Part shown: piece by piece, positions 38,501-48,451 of the stretch
How positions within the stretch are numbered: position 1 is the stretch's first letter
Layout: every line of letters begins with the position of its first letter
NCBI GenBank assembly: GCA_013396995.1
Contig: VWZP01005670.1
Location: forward strand, 99,373-163,372
Source of the DNA: Dicaeum eximium
Lineage: Eukaryota > Chordata > Aves > Passeriformes > Dicaeidae
Direction of reading: 5' to 3'
DNA length: 64,000 nucleotides
Notes under the pieces: generated by a model
Seen by the model: the letters and a program-made list of their open reading frames with translations, nothing else
The model's database searches: none
What the model was told of the DNA's origin: nothing
Translations under genes and position numbers: made by a program

Positions 38501-40541
38501 TAGCAAAAAATGAGCTGTGTTCTGCCTGCTTAGCTTTCACTTTCATTTTCTGTTAAAGGGACCTGAACAGTATTTTAGAATGGCATTTGTGCAACTGTGA
38601 GAGTCCCTCAGGAGGCTATAAAAACTTCCTACGTTATTAATAATAGAACTGTGGGACAGCATAAATTCTCTCTCCTTAAAATGCTGCTGTACAGGTTTAA
38701 AATGTATCATCACTGTGTACAGCCTGAGGGCACACCATGGCATATACACATGCATTTTTCACTCTTATTTGGGAATACTGAAATAGCACCATACAGGTTT
38801 CTGAAGAACCTGAAGTTTACAGGAAAATTATTCCTTAACTCTCATAGATCCACCAGATTACTGCAGCTCTGCGAAGAACTTTTGGTACTGAGTCACAAAA
38901 AGGAGCAGAGGGACAAGGTGTTCAAGGTGACAGAACAGCAAGTAAACTCCTTAATGAGAAATTATCATGTGACAAGTCTGGAGGCAATAGCAAGCTGGCT
39001 CTGCATCAGGTGTTTCACATGAGACATTAATAAGTTAAAACAGTTTCATTTCCAAATGTAGCTATCTAAAATGAAAAAAAAATAGTGCTGCTGTTGTCAG
39101 GCAATGAGAAATAATTTTAACACAGCATTAACCTTGTGGAGAGCAATTTGTTATTTGTAGTCTATTAGTGCAAAAGTCTCATGGGATTTGGCCTGGAAAG
39201 AGACAGCATACCCACTAATTCAGAAAGTTATTTCAGTCCCTTACTCAGATCTATCACCAGGTGGGCAGAAAAAAGGGGAAGAACTGAAGGCTGAGTGATT
39301 ACAAAAAAGTCATGCTTGCTAAGCATGCATTCTCTGGGTGAAAAGTGGCGTATATACTCCCACCACAGGGCAGACCAAGATGTAAATGAAGATAACTGCA
39401 CAGCATCGGGTCTCCACAGCACAGAGCAACAGGCTGACCACAAGGCCTGGGAACCACTAAATGGGGACCTTGTGACTCATCACTCCCAGCTGCACAAATC
39501 CGTGCGAACAGACAGGGCAGAATTAGTAAGTGAGCAGGAATTTTTATTTATGGGCAGAGGCCTGTGTGTGATAACAAAGAGAAGAGCCGTGAAGGCTGCA
39601 CGGCCGGGCGTGGTGAGCACAGCACAGTCCAGCACACAAGCTCACAGCTCCACACTCCAGCACTGCCCTGCCCTACAACACACACACCAAACCCTGCTGT
39701 GGCATGAGAAACACTGGACCCTCGGCTCCAAAAACCCTCTTTTGGAAGTCATGGCAGCTCACAGATTCTTCTCATCTCTTCCAGAAACCAACGAGAGGAT
39801 AACGGGATTTCTTCCCTTCTGCAGCTTCAGCCCCATCTCGTCTGTTCAATGCACCCTATCAGCAGCTATTCCCAAACGAGCACACGCAGAATCCAGCTCC
39901 ATGGATTCTCTCCATGCCCCTCTCACTTGAGCACCGGAGCAAAGAGCCGCAACAGGCAGGCAGCCGAGGAAAGAGGGCAGCGATGCCTGGCAGAGATGAC
40001 AGCGCTGCAGCCCCGCTGCTCAGCAAGCACGGTCACACATCTTGGAATGGTTTGTGTTGACCTTAAACCCCCCTGGTTACAACACCGGGGCAGGGACCCT
40101 CCCACTAGCCCAGGCTGCTCAGAGCCCATCCAGCCTGGCCTTGGGCACTGCCAGGGATCCAAGGGCAGCCACGACTCCCGGTAACCTGTGCCAGGGCCTC
40201 ACCGCGCCCACAGGGAACAGTTTCTCCCTCACGCTCCTACACTCTCAAATTATTCCCACGGAGGAAAACACCACAAGCGTTCAGAGCCCCCAACAATAAC
40301 AACAACAACAACAGATACCCGCGGCCAGCACAGGCACCAACAGCGCGCAGGGCGCGGCAGCCGCGGGACGGCCCCGGAGGCTCCGCAGCGCCGCGGGGGG
40401 ACCGCGGGGCTCCCGGAGACAGCGGGGACACGCCGCGACACCGCCACGCCCCGGAGCGCCGCGGGCGGAGCCGGGCCGGGCAGGAAGGGATCCCGCTCCC
40501 GGCCGCCCCCCAGCACTCACCACGCTGAGCTGTGCCCCCAT
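26350..40541 (-). CDS. CYB5R3: NADH-cytochrome b5 reductase 3, complete nine-exon gene
   Basis: CYB5R3 is a flavoprotein that passes electrons from NADH through FAD to cytochrome b5 on the ER and outer mitochondrial membrane. Exons in transcript order are 40541-40521, 37474-37343, 34379-34307, 32111-32005, 31240-31111, 30231-30148, 30023-29938, 27661-27562 and 26522-26350. They total 906 nt (301 codons plus stop), the same length as human CYB5R3, and every phase joins. The protein starts MGAQLS, a myristoylation signal as in mammals. A hydrophobic anchor follows at about residues 11-28. The FAD motif RPYTPVSS is at 92-99, GKMS at 125-128, the NADH-binding GGTGITPM at 180-187 and CGPPPM at 274-279. 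Introns are GT-AG except intron 5, which is GC-AG. Paralogues CYB5R1, R2 and R4 are unlikely given the MGAQLS start and the A4GALT neighbour. Confidence 0.97.
27562..27661 (-). CDS. CYB5R3: CYB5R3 exon 8
   Basis: 100 nt with a CTGCAG acceptor and a GTAAGT donor. It encodes TEKDILLRSELEEI...FKCWYTLD, matching the conserved EKDILLR...L(W)YTLD block of the reductase. Confidence 0.95.
28848..29112 (-). mobile_element. CR1 LINE in CYB5R3 intron 7
   Basis: Tail TATCACAGAACTGCCTGGGT, then GGGACCTTAAAGCCCATCCA and TTCCTCATATCCAATCTAAA. It is in the same orientation as the gene. Confidence 0.9.
29938..30023 (-). CDS. CYB5R3: CYB5R3 exon 7
   Basis: 86 nt with a TTCCAG acceptor and a GTAATT donor. It encodes ITPMLQIIRAI...CQLLFANQ, part of the NADH-binding Rossmann-like lobe. 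Confidence 0.95.
30148..30231 (-). CDS. CYB5R3: CYB5R3 exon 6
   Basis: 84 nt with a CTTCAG acceptor and a GTAGGT donor. It encodes KFDIRPEKK...VGMIAGGTG. It links the FAD and NADH domains and begins the NADH-binding glycine-rich motif that finishes in exon 7. Confidence 0.95.
30632..30650 (+). repeat. poly-T tract in CYB5R3 intron 5/6 region
   Basis: A T-run interrupted by one A, with a further T-rich tail. It reads as poly-A on the gene strand. Confidence 0.8.
31111..31240 (-). CDS. CYB5R3: CYB5R3 exon 5, ends at a GC splice donor
   Basis: 130 nt, starting in phase 0 after AACAG and ending in phase 1. It encodes HPKFPDGGKMSQYL and FRGPSGLLVY. The junction with exon 6 (GKG then KFDIRP) only works if the exon ends at AAAG followed by GCAAGG. 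That is a GC donor with an otherwise consensus context. There is no GT at this position. Confidence 0.94.
31721..31805 (+). repeat. diverged 85-bp duplicate, copy in CYB5R3 intron 4
   Basis: GATCATAATGACCAAATTCC... parallels 32,967-33,051 without gaps at roughly 80% identity. The pair flanks exon 4. Confidence 0.75.
32005..32111 (-). CDS. CYB5R3: CYB5R3 exon 4 (FAD-binding motif)
   Basis: 107 nt, entering in phase 1 and leaving in phase 0, with an AACAG acceptor and a GTGAGA donor. It holds RPYTPVSSDDDKGFVDLV, the arginine-tyrosine-threonine FAD signature of ferredoxin-reductase-type flavoproteins. Confidence 0.96.
32967..33051 (+). repeat. diverged 85-bp duplicate, copy in CYB5R3 intron 3
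   Basis: GATCATAATGACCATATTAC...GGTTAATTCCTTACTTCATA. It is in direct orientation to the intron 4 copy and matches no repeat family I recognise. Confidence 0.75.
34307..34379 (-). CDS. CYB5R3: CYB5R3 exon 3
   Basis: 73 nt ending in phase 1, with a TTTCAG acceptor and a GTACGT donor. It encodes the highly conserved HDTRRFRFALPS...HILGLP segment of the FAD-binding beta barrel. Confidence 0.95.
35962..36350 (-). mobile_element. CR1 LINE in CYB5R3 intron 2
   Basis: GAAGGATTTGGGTGGAAGGG, then GGTTGCTCAGAGCCCCATCC, TGTCACTCCAGGCCCTTATC and CCAATTCCCTCAGCCTTTCC. It is in the gene orientation. Confidence 0.9.
37343..37474 (-). CDS. CYB5R3: CYB5R3 exon 2 (membrane anchor)
   Basis: 44 codons, phase 0 at both ends, with a CTGCAG acceptor and a GTAGGT donor. 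It encodes a hydrophobic segment (VVVYPLWLIYTSF) followed by the family motif around PAITL and the start of the FAD domain (LRLIDKE). Confidence 0.95.
37845..38035 (-). mobile_element. older CR1 LINE fragment in CYB5R3 intron 1
   Basis: TCCTGAGTTGGGAGGGGCCC, AGGATCATCAGTCCAACCCC, then CCTAATACCCAACCTAAACC. A different CR1 subfamily from the younger copies. Confidence 0.75.
40040..40245 (-). mobile_element. CR1 LINE in CYB5R3 intron 1 beside the promoter
   Basis: GGAATGGTTTGTGTTGACCT, CCAGGCTGCTCAGAGCCCAT, TGTGCCAGGGCCTCACCGCG. It directly abuts the CpG island. Confidence 0.85.
40297..40312 (+). repeat. (AAC)n microsatellite
   Basis: About five AAC units at the CpG-island edge, next to the CR1 end. 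Confidence 0.75.
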
Positions 40542-40740
40542 CGCTGCCCCGACACTCGGCGGGCACGGCCCCGCTCCGCCCCGGCACGTCACACGCCGCG
40601 CTGAACCGCGCCTGCCCGCTCCGCCCCGTGACGTCACACACACGTTCGGCTGCGCCCCGCCCCGTGTGGTGGCGTCACGCCCCGCCCCGCCATGGCCGCT
40701 GTGGGAGGGCACCGCGCCCCCAGCGGCCTTTTGCGCTTTA
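40320..40740 (-). promoter_or_regulatory. CYB5R3: CpG-island promoter of CYB5R3
   Basis: This GC- and CpG-dense block surrounds coding exon 1, with GGGCGG/CCGCCC boxes and TGACGTCA-like sequence near 40630. No TATA box is evident, as expected for a housekeeping gene. A CR1 abuts each side (about 40.04-40.25 and 40.75-41.13 kb), so the usable promoter is probably only about 500 bp. The transcription start is not determined. Confidence 0.75.
40521..40541 (-). CDS. CYB5R3: CYB5R3 exon 1 (coding part)
   Basis: It encodes MGAQLSV and ends at a GTGAGT donor (40520 downward), phase 0. Gly2 and Ser6 fit an N-myristoylation signal. The seven-codon size matches the membrane-isoform first exon of mammals. 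It sits inside a CpG island. No alternative first exon for a soluble isoform was recognised. Confidence 0.93.
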
Positions 40741-40744
40741 TTAA

Positions 40745-41130
40745 GTGAATAATCACAGACTGCTGTGGGTTTGAAGGGATTTTCAAGATCATCCAGTCCG
40801 ACCCCTCCTGCCATGGACACGGACACCTTCCACTATCCCAGGTTGCTCAGAGCCCCATCCAGCCCGGCCTGGGACGCCGCCAGGGATCCAGGGCAGCCAC
40901 AGCTGCTTTGGCACCCTGTGCCAGGGCCTCACCACCCTCACAGGGAACAATTTCTTCCTCATGTCCCATCTAAACCTGCTCTCAGTGTGAAGCCATTCCC
41001 CCTTGTCCTGTCATTCCAGGCCCTTGTCCAGAGTCTCTCTCCATCTTTCCTGTGGGCTCCCTTCAGGCACTGAAGGCCACAATGAGGGCGCCCCAAAGCC
41101 TTCTCTTCCCCAGGCTGAACAATCCCCTTA
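40745..41130 (-). mobile_element. CR1 LINE upstream of CYB5R3
   Basis: AATCACAGACTGCTGTGGGT, TTCAAGATCATCCAGTCCGA, then the long CR1 3' UTR to CCAAAGCCTTCTCTTCCCCA. Confidence 0.9.
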
Positions 41131-44100
41131 AGGATTAATTATGGCAATGTTTATCCAAAAAGCACCCTAATTGAGCTGTGCAATAAGATGCGATGGATGT
41201 TTCAACCAGGCTCCCTTAAATTTTGGTTTATGCCAATCAGTGAAAATTTGTGACTAATAACCACATGTATCTTTGTGTCTGTGCTAAATGTGAAACACTT
41301 CAAATCTCTTTAATTAATGTCTTCACATATTATGTCTTCACAATATATCTTCAATGATTCCTAGGCAGTTTCTCCTTACAAAATCAAGAAAGGTGTGTGC
41401 TTGGCAGTCCTAAAAATAAAATTTAAAAAATGTCCTCCCTTATCCCCTAGGCTCACACAGAGGTACTGAGCCTGCTGTATGCCCAAGTAGATGTTTTCTT
41501 TCAGCCTGTGGTTTGCTGAGTGTGCAGCTGGCTCATCTGGCTGTGAGAAGATATCATAAGTCATGATTTACTTATTAAACCTGGGAATTAGCACTGGTAA
41601 GTGAAAGAATATGAACAGACCAACCTAATGGTATGAAGGTTGTGTCACAGTCTGGGTACACACATTTAGCTGCAGGGATGGAGTTATTTATTCCTGTTTT
41701 TTCTATGACAAGAACATGCCTGACTCTGTAACCCTCACAGTTTTCTCTTTCAGGATGACAGCTGCTGTACCAGAAACTCCCCAGTAAGTGCAGGGATTAT
41801 AACACCACTGGCTACAGAGAAGGGCTCCAGGACTGAGAGGCTGAGGCTTAGGAAAAGGGAGATAACTGAGACAGCCTCAGGGATCCTGGAGTTTGGTAGG
41901 AAACAATCTGGCAGGAGAGGCTCCAACTTGAATGTTAATATTTAAGGAAGGGTGGAGACCTCAGTGTACCCTTGCACTACTTTCACTGAGCTGGCTGGCT
42001 TCCAGCTGACCAGCCCAGGCTGTGTCTCCAACGCTTTTCAGTGCGGGTCAGCTCGTGGGGACTTGGCAGCAATAGCCAAAGCTCCCACAGGAATGTCCAG
42101 CAGACTCAGTGTCTCATAAACTTTCCTCTTCCCTACATCTAGAATGTGACCAAAGACTTGCTCTGCCTTTTCCTGGGAAAGGGCTGAGCGTGCTGTAGAT
42201 CTGCAGGGTGTTTGTTCCAGCTGGCAGCTTTTACTCAGTCTCCCTGAGCGAGCCTGCTCAGCCCAAATGTGCCCTTTGTGCTGGTGTGAGCCTTGCTGCT
42301 TTGGTCTGGAAGCCTGTAAAACTCAGCTTCTCACTCACACCTCTCTAGATTCACCAAAGAGCTTTAAATAACTCTAAATTAACGCTTTCTACCGTCAGGG
42401 AAGTGTAGGCACCAGACTAGAGGTGACAAACCAGCACTTACCCCTCAGCCACCTTGACTGGAAAAGCAAAATATTTAGGCCAGAAATGCGCAGAGATGCC
42501 TACATGCTTTAGAAACGTGTTTTATTCCCAGGATCTCCTTGATCCTTCACATTGGCAAAGCTCAGCATCTGATGCTTGAGGTGGTGATTTTGTCAGGCAG
42601 AACATCTTCACGAGTTCTTTGCCCCACTCCTTTGGAAATGCTGGTCACGTGAGAGTGAGAGAGCACCAAACACTCCCTTTTGGGAACTCACGTTCCCTTG
42701 TGGCAGAAAAAGAGGAAAAGAGCACAGAGGCAGCCTGGCCTCAACTCTTGCACAAACACCATGCCTGCTGCCCTGTGCAATGGGTTTGACAAAGCACTGG
42801 CTGGGCTCTGCTGCAGAGGAAGCCAATATCTGTAATAACACCCATGTGGGTACCAAGGCTGCTCTCTGCACACTCTGTTTTTCTGCATTAGACCCGGGAA
42901 TGACGCAGATTCTGTGCTGATCTAATTTGCCTTTGGTCAGTGTTTAGCCTCTGTCAGCAAACACACTCTCACTCTCCTCAGGATCTCTGCATTTGTCTTA
43001 TATCAGTGTCCAAATCAAAAGACAGAACTTTTAAAAGAACTACTAGTACACAACTGGCTGTGAAATTGCTGGTGATGCTACTGAGCTGTAATTTTATTAA
43101 AGATTAACTTAAAACCATTGACTCCAGTCATGATGCTTCTTGTAAGTGAAAATTCCCTGGGCTCTTTCTGCTAATGTGAGTAAAGAAGTTGCAACTTTCT
43201 TATAGACAGAATATGCCCACTGGCTTTTGTCAGTCATCATTTTAGATGAAAGCACAGAAGAAGAGCTCCCGTACTCAGTTGATAAACTGGAGCACTTGAC
43301 AAATCCAGGGCACTGGATTTTTGTCATTTACCTTGTTTACTCTGAACTGCAAAAAATACTAACCAAAGATGGTAAAGAAAATTTCTGTTAAAATTAAGGA
43401 TATTCAATTTTGAGATACTTTTAATTTCCCCAACCAGTGTCAGGAGGAAGCTTCACTTTTAAGTGTTTTAAGTGGGTTGCATGTCTTGTTCCCTATGAAA
43501 TTTTGTGTGCCAGGTGTCTTCATCACCAGGGGCTTTATTTGGCCCTAAATTGATTCTTTGAAGGGGTACCTGGACCAGAGGTGCAGAACCACTCGTACAA
43601 CTGGTAGCCAGCATCAAGCCATTCTGGCTTCTCTGTATACATATATCTAGTTTAGACCTAAAGCTATGCTTTTCAGAAATTAACTGTGATGAAGAAGAAA
43701 ATGTTACAAGTACCAACCAAACAACAATAAGCTTTAAACCATCTGAAGGTTGATTTAGCCACATAATGAATGCAAGCTTCCCAGGACAAGCACTGGAGTG
43801 GGTACCTGCACCTACCACCACCAGTCACCTCTTGTTTCCACTGGCACATGCAAAGTTCTGCCTTTCTAAAACACTTCCTGTTTGTTACACCTCCTAAGAT
43901 TCACAAGATCACACTTAGCAGTTTCAGCTGTAAATAGAGAAGCATTTGTTGGGGTTTTTTTCTTCCCCACCTATGATTTTTTTTTTTTTTAAATCTCAGA
44001 TTAATGATCATCTTCCCTTCTACTGTCAAGTAATAACTGGATACAGAATAACAGGACTAGAATGTCCTGTCCATTTCAAGGCTTTCAGACTTGCAGTGCT

Positions 44101-44680
44101 TCTTCCTGGGCTCAAACTTCATCCAGAGACATAAAGTCCATTTGGGAAATAATCCATGATGCAAGATAAGGTGAGACAGGAGCCTGCAACAGGTGCCTCT
44201 GACTTCCTGGTGTGAGTGCTCCTGAGCTGAGAGCAGGGTGAGTTGTGGTGGTGTCCTCAGACTCTTGTGGGAATTGGCACCTCCTGCCTCTCCTGTGCCT
44301 TCCTGTCAGGCTGAGTGACAGTCCTCAGTGGGCAAGAGGAGTGTAAGGGGAGCACAGCTCGTGCCTTGGACTATGGGAGGGTTGCTGAGCTTCTGGCTGC
44401 CTTCTCACCGCTCAGAGTATTTCCCAAGAGATAAACTTCTTCCTGGCATGGCTAGTGGGTAAGAGACAATCATACAAATTCTCCTCTAACAGGCAGGGTA
44501 GGGGGGATGGGATATCTTTTTCTGTACAAAGGTGAATATTACATGACATGCAGCACAGCAACAACTGTCTTCCTCTTTCTGTTCTGTTTTACTGACTCAC
44601 TGCAGTGTAAAACATCCGTGAGGCTACTGAACCACTGTGGATATTTTCAGCCTCAGTCGAAGATAATTTCTCACAAGCTC
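41130..44680. other. intergenic stretch between CYB5R3 and the retroelement cluster
   Basis: No gene recognised. Minus-strand frames at 43,109-43,327 and 43,468-43,821 have protein-like composition but no family match. A possible 30-nt microexon is listed separately. Confidence 0.45.
41754..41783 (+). other. possible 30-nt microexon
   Basis: TTTTCTCTTTCAG precedes 30 nt that end at CCCCA followed by GTAAGT. It is open in frame (DDSCCTRNSP). Strong signals on both sides could mark an lncRNA exon, but chance is also likely. Confidence 0.2.
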
Positions 44681-44686
44681 ATCCTG

Positions 44687-44942
44687 TGAGAAAGCTTAGG
44701 GGAACAATTAAAACAATTCTTGTCTTAAGCTGTGTACCTGGTGTTTGTGAAAGATATTTACAAGAAGGAGTTTTTCCCTGATTGAGAAATGGTGTGAGAA
44801 GTGTTTCTAAAGACCAATCAGGTCTTAGGTCCATGATCATCTCTACAAGAAATGTGAATTTCTATTAATAAATGCCTTTTATGCCTTCTAAATCATGGAG
44901 TCTATTGTCGCCTTCTTTTCTGTCTCCTATACCATCAGTGAC
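44687..44942 (+). mobile_element. probable solo LTR
   Basis: It begins TGTGAGAAAGCTTAGGGG, carries an AATAAA at about 44,876 and ends near ATCAGTGACA. No internal region follows, and no target duplication was found. Confidence 0.45.
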
Positions 44943-45959
44943 AAACCACTAGCTTAAATTAAAGGTGATGCTAAAATCAGATTGTGCTTAAACATAGCTG
45001 GTAACTCAGAACCAGTTCTTCAAATGTCAGCTGCCTGTCCAGCACCTTGACAGATTGTTCCACTCTCAGGTTTGCCTCTTGACATTGCCTTTTCCTTTCC
45101 ACATACAAAACCTGCCTTATTTATCTTTTGGTATTTAAAATATCAGTTTTAAATGGAAAAAAGAAAAAAAATCACTGGACTCAAATAGAAGACATAGACA
45201 CTGGCATATGATGAAAATCTAGAGAACTGTTTCTGTCTTCTGTTAGCCACAAAATATCAAATATTGTTCCTATTTCTGTAACAAAATAGCTGTATCTTGT
45301 AATTTAATTGAGTAAATTTTAACAAAAATTAATTCAGGCCTTATGTCATTCATTTATATAGGAAAGGAATTTTATCTTATAATTCAAACAGGTATATTTC
45401 AACAAAACCTTAAAATGAACTTCACTAAAACTTAACTTCAGTAAAACATAACAAAGAAAATACTTGAAAGAACTTAAAGTTAACATCACTGAGACGAAGC
45501 AAAAATTAATCTTAACAAGAATTAACTTATTTAAATTCTATTTCAAAAAGATTACTGAAAATTTGTTATATGACAATTAGACATCAAGGTAAACAACAAC
45601 TGTTCTGAAAAAATTACAATTAAATTACTTTGTTAAAACTGTGGGGTAAAAGACAAGGAACTGGTAAAGCTGGCATTTAAGTTTCATGTGCTAATTATAG
45701 CTAAATCTCAAATAACTACTGCAGATAAAGTTCAAGTTTGTCACGAATGTGAGCTAAAAAATCTTGAATTTACAATTTATCTAATTACTCTCAGTGAACT
45801 ATGCAGTTTTGCTATGTTAATAATATGTAAGAAAATACCACATTCACACAAACACCTGTCTTGTTGATAATCTCTGAATTTCTTCAAGCTTACTAAGTTT
45901 TTCCTCTCTCTAAGGAACTGCGGAGATTTCTATAAACAATCTCTGTATTCTCAAAATAA

Positions 45960-46278
45960 CACCTGTTGTTTTTCTACCCTGCTCCACAATATGGAGATAT
46001 GGGTCTCTATCTCTATCTCTTTCAACCAAAGATATTGGGAGTTGTTATCCCTGAGGTCTAGGCATTCTTGTTCTAAGCACTGAGAATAAAGCCTTGTACT
46101 AAGATTGTGCGGAGCATTGTACCAGGCTGCATTCTAATAGGCATTAAGCCTCGCGCCTGAAACATGGAGCCAAGCATAATAAAGCTGTCTTCAGCCTTCT
46201 GATACATGGAGTCAAAGTCCTCATGCACGAGGGAAACAGCCACCACAACTGGAAACCTCTCCTGTGAGAACAACAACA
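45960..46278 (+). mobile_element. retroviral LTR, 3' part
   Basis: It has two AATAAA hexamers (about 46,085 and 46,178) and ends in ...ACAACAACA, CA at 46,277-46,278. AT and a PBS follow, the standard LTR-spacer-PBS junction. The start is not determined. TGTTGTTTTTCTACCC at about 45,964 is one option, and AT-rich sequence upstream may also be U3. Confidence 0.65.
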
Positions 46279-46280
46279 AT

Positions 46281-46298
46281 TGGCGCCCGACATGGAAG
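46281..46298 (+). mobile_element. primer-binding site, tRNA-Lys-like
   Basis: TGGCGCCCGACATGGAAG. TGGCGCCC plus a partial match beyond it resembles the tRNA-Lys PBS used by betaretrovirus-like (ERVK) elements. No gag follows on this strand, so this insertion is truncated. Confidence 0.7.
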
Positions 46299-47430
46299 AA
46301 CCGCAATAAACGCCTTGATTTTTTTCTAGTAACAGTCCTGTTAAAAATCACAATTCACAAGTTATTAAGATTAGAATGTAAATTTTAACACTGGCTGATG
46401 CCAGGCAGGGGTCCTCACCTCCGGCAGCCGCTTTTAAAGATTGCTTGTAGGATAGATTTAAGTTTGGCTTAATAAAAAGAATGGGATATAAACATTGAAA
46501 GCTAAAACAATAAAAATTTAGTTATATAATACTAAATAGCTGTCCTGAAAGATTCAGAACAAAATACATTGTTAAAAAAAGGTAAGGAATATAACTGGTT
46601 TGGCCAGGGCTGGGTGTCCCTCAGGGCTTTAGATCTCTATCAAGTGTCCTTTGGTAGCTGGGATGCTCCTTCCAATGCTTGGAAGTGCCTGAGGTGGTTC
46701 AGCCAGGGACCATTGTGGGAGTGTCCCAATGACACCTATACAAAACTTGAATGCATAAAAATTCCCCACTGTGTTAACACATCCCTCCCCCACAAACCAG
46801 GGGGACAGAAAGCACAAAAGGTTTCACTGTGGCTATCCACCCATCAGGCCCTGTTATTTGCACCAAGGATTGGCTCTGTAAACTCTGACTGTTCCCACCC
46901 ACGCCAAGAGTACCTGAAGCACAGTCATTATGGCCAGTCACTTGGCCATTGGCTTTTTTAGACAACAGTCCCGTGGCTGGTATCAATAAGTCCTGTCAGG
47001 AGTATGTCTCTGCCTTTCAGGGTCACTTTGCATTGGCATGTGGGACGCTGAAGATGTAATACATTGTGTCCAAAAAATCTGCGGGACCCCAGTGGAACCA
47101 AAACCCCCTCGCTCTGTTCAGCTGTTGGGGGTGCAGATAGGGGTGCTGCAGGAAAGGATATAAGCTGGGCTATATGGCTCCCAGCCAGGACTACACCGGG
47201 GCTGGGGGTCCGTGCCATGAGTCAGTCAGTAGCCCCAGGGAGAACAAACAACCCTGTTATCGAGGTGGAAGATCTGCCCAAAAGAAAAACATGCATACTC
47301 TGTCCCAATGGTCTGAAAATTCCTGTGGGAAGCAAATGAATCAAGTAACATTACTGTGATATTGTTTGATATGTCCAGTCTGGCACTCCATGCTGTGGCT
47401 GCATGTAGGTCAGCGACAGTGCGGCTTGTG

Positions 47431-47556
47431 GTGTGGCCAGGGCTGCCTGTGGTCCAGCCAGGGCTGCCTGTGGTGTGGCCAGGGCTGCCTGTGGTGTGGC
47501 CAGGGATGCTTGTGGTCCAGCCAGGGCTGCCTGTGGTGCAGCCAGGGCTGCCTGGG
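47431..47556 (-). repeat. 21-bp tandem repeat, six units, in the ERV gag tail
   Basis: Units of the GTGTGGCCAGGGCTGCCTGTG type. They are in frame on the minus strand and encode a seven-residue repeat of PQAALA plus G/A/T. The unit is a multiple of three, so changes in copy number keep the frame. Confidence 0.9.
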
Positions 47557-48432
47557 GCAGTGGCTGGGCTGAGGCTTGCGGTGGTCCCTCTGAGGCATCA
47601 GCTGGGCCATCTGTGTCTTCGCGTGGTGCCGCTCCGCACCTCGGCTCCGGTTTCCCGACATCGGACGCCCTTCGAAGCCATAGTTGGATGGACATTGATT
47701 AGCATAAATGCTTTCCCTTACGGCACTGAGGGCAAACAGCAGGAGTTTTGGATCTGGCCTCCTCCTTCTGGAAAGAGTCCTTTTTCAAATGCTGAGATTT
47801 CCCACACCCAAAGAAAGTTTGGGGGTCCCCCTCCTTAAGAGCCTTTTTCTTTAGTTGCATCCAGCTATCCCGAGGGTCAGGAGGGAATGGATCAGTCTCA
47901 TAATCTGAGTCTATCAGTGCTGGGTCGAAGGGCTCCCTGTCCTCCCCCTGCCAGAGCCGCGGTCAGAGATGTGAACTGCTACCTGCCTTCCCCTCCTTTG
48001 TCTGGGCAGGGGCAAGGTTGTGATGGCTGTGGCTGCCCTTCAGTATCAGAGGTGCCATTTGCAATGGGCAGGGAGAGTCAGAGTAAGGAGAGACAGAGCT
48101 GGGCAGGGAGCCAGCAGCATCTGCAGAGGATACAGCCTGAGGCTGCTCTTGCTTTTTCCATGTCCCAGAAGTTATTCTCCAGGACGGGGGCATTGTGACA
48201 CCCATGGTGAAAGTGATGTAAGGTGCTGCTTTAGGGTGGGGAGCCCTGCTTGCCCAGAAGGGCGATCATGGTTTCACACGGTCTCTCTCATGGGACATGT
48301 CCTGTCCCTCAGCTGTCCCCCTGGCTCACCTGTCTGTCACAGCAGACAGGGACAGTGGCCCAGGCACGGTTCTCTCACTGTCACCATCAGTTCCAGGGGC
48401 TCTCAGGCTGCTGCCAGTCAGGCCGGTCCTTT

Positions 48433-48449
48433 CCTCACACGGGGCACCA
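48433..48449 (-). mobile_element. primer-binding-site-like sequence of the minus-strand ERV
   Basis: On the minus strand ...GACA (LTR end at 48,452), AT, then TGGTGCCCCGTGTGAGG. This is the same CA-AT-TGG architecture as the plus-strand junction at 46,277-46,283. The tRNA is not identified. Confidence 0.6.
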
Positions 48450-48451
48450 AT

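Larger units (their letters stand above)
46560..48449 (-). pseudogene. betaretrovirus-like ERV remnant: gag nucleocapsid, dUTPase, protease
   Basis: Read right to left it has a PBS-like site, a gag tail (about 47,930-47,350) with two zinc knuckles, a Pro/Ala repeat, dUTPase motifs (GSHIAQLI at about 47,180; RGGFGSTG at about 47,085) and a protease with a GLIDTS active-site region (about 46,985). The order gag-dUTPase-protease is the betaretrovirus/ERVK arrangement. Breaks: both zinc knuckles have lost cysteines, a stop follows the second knuckle, the two dUTPase motifs are in different frames, the active-site glycine of DTG is replaced, and most of gag, reverse transcriptase and env are absent. 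Confidence 0.8.

Noticed and set aside
39295..39930. 211-codon plus-strand frame in CYB5R3 intron 1
   Set aside because: No recognisable domain, on the strand opposite the gene, ending near a CR1.
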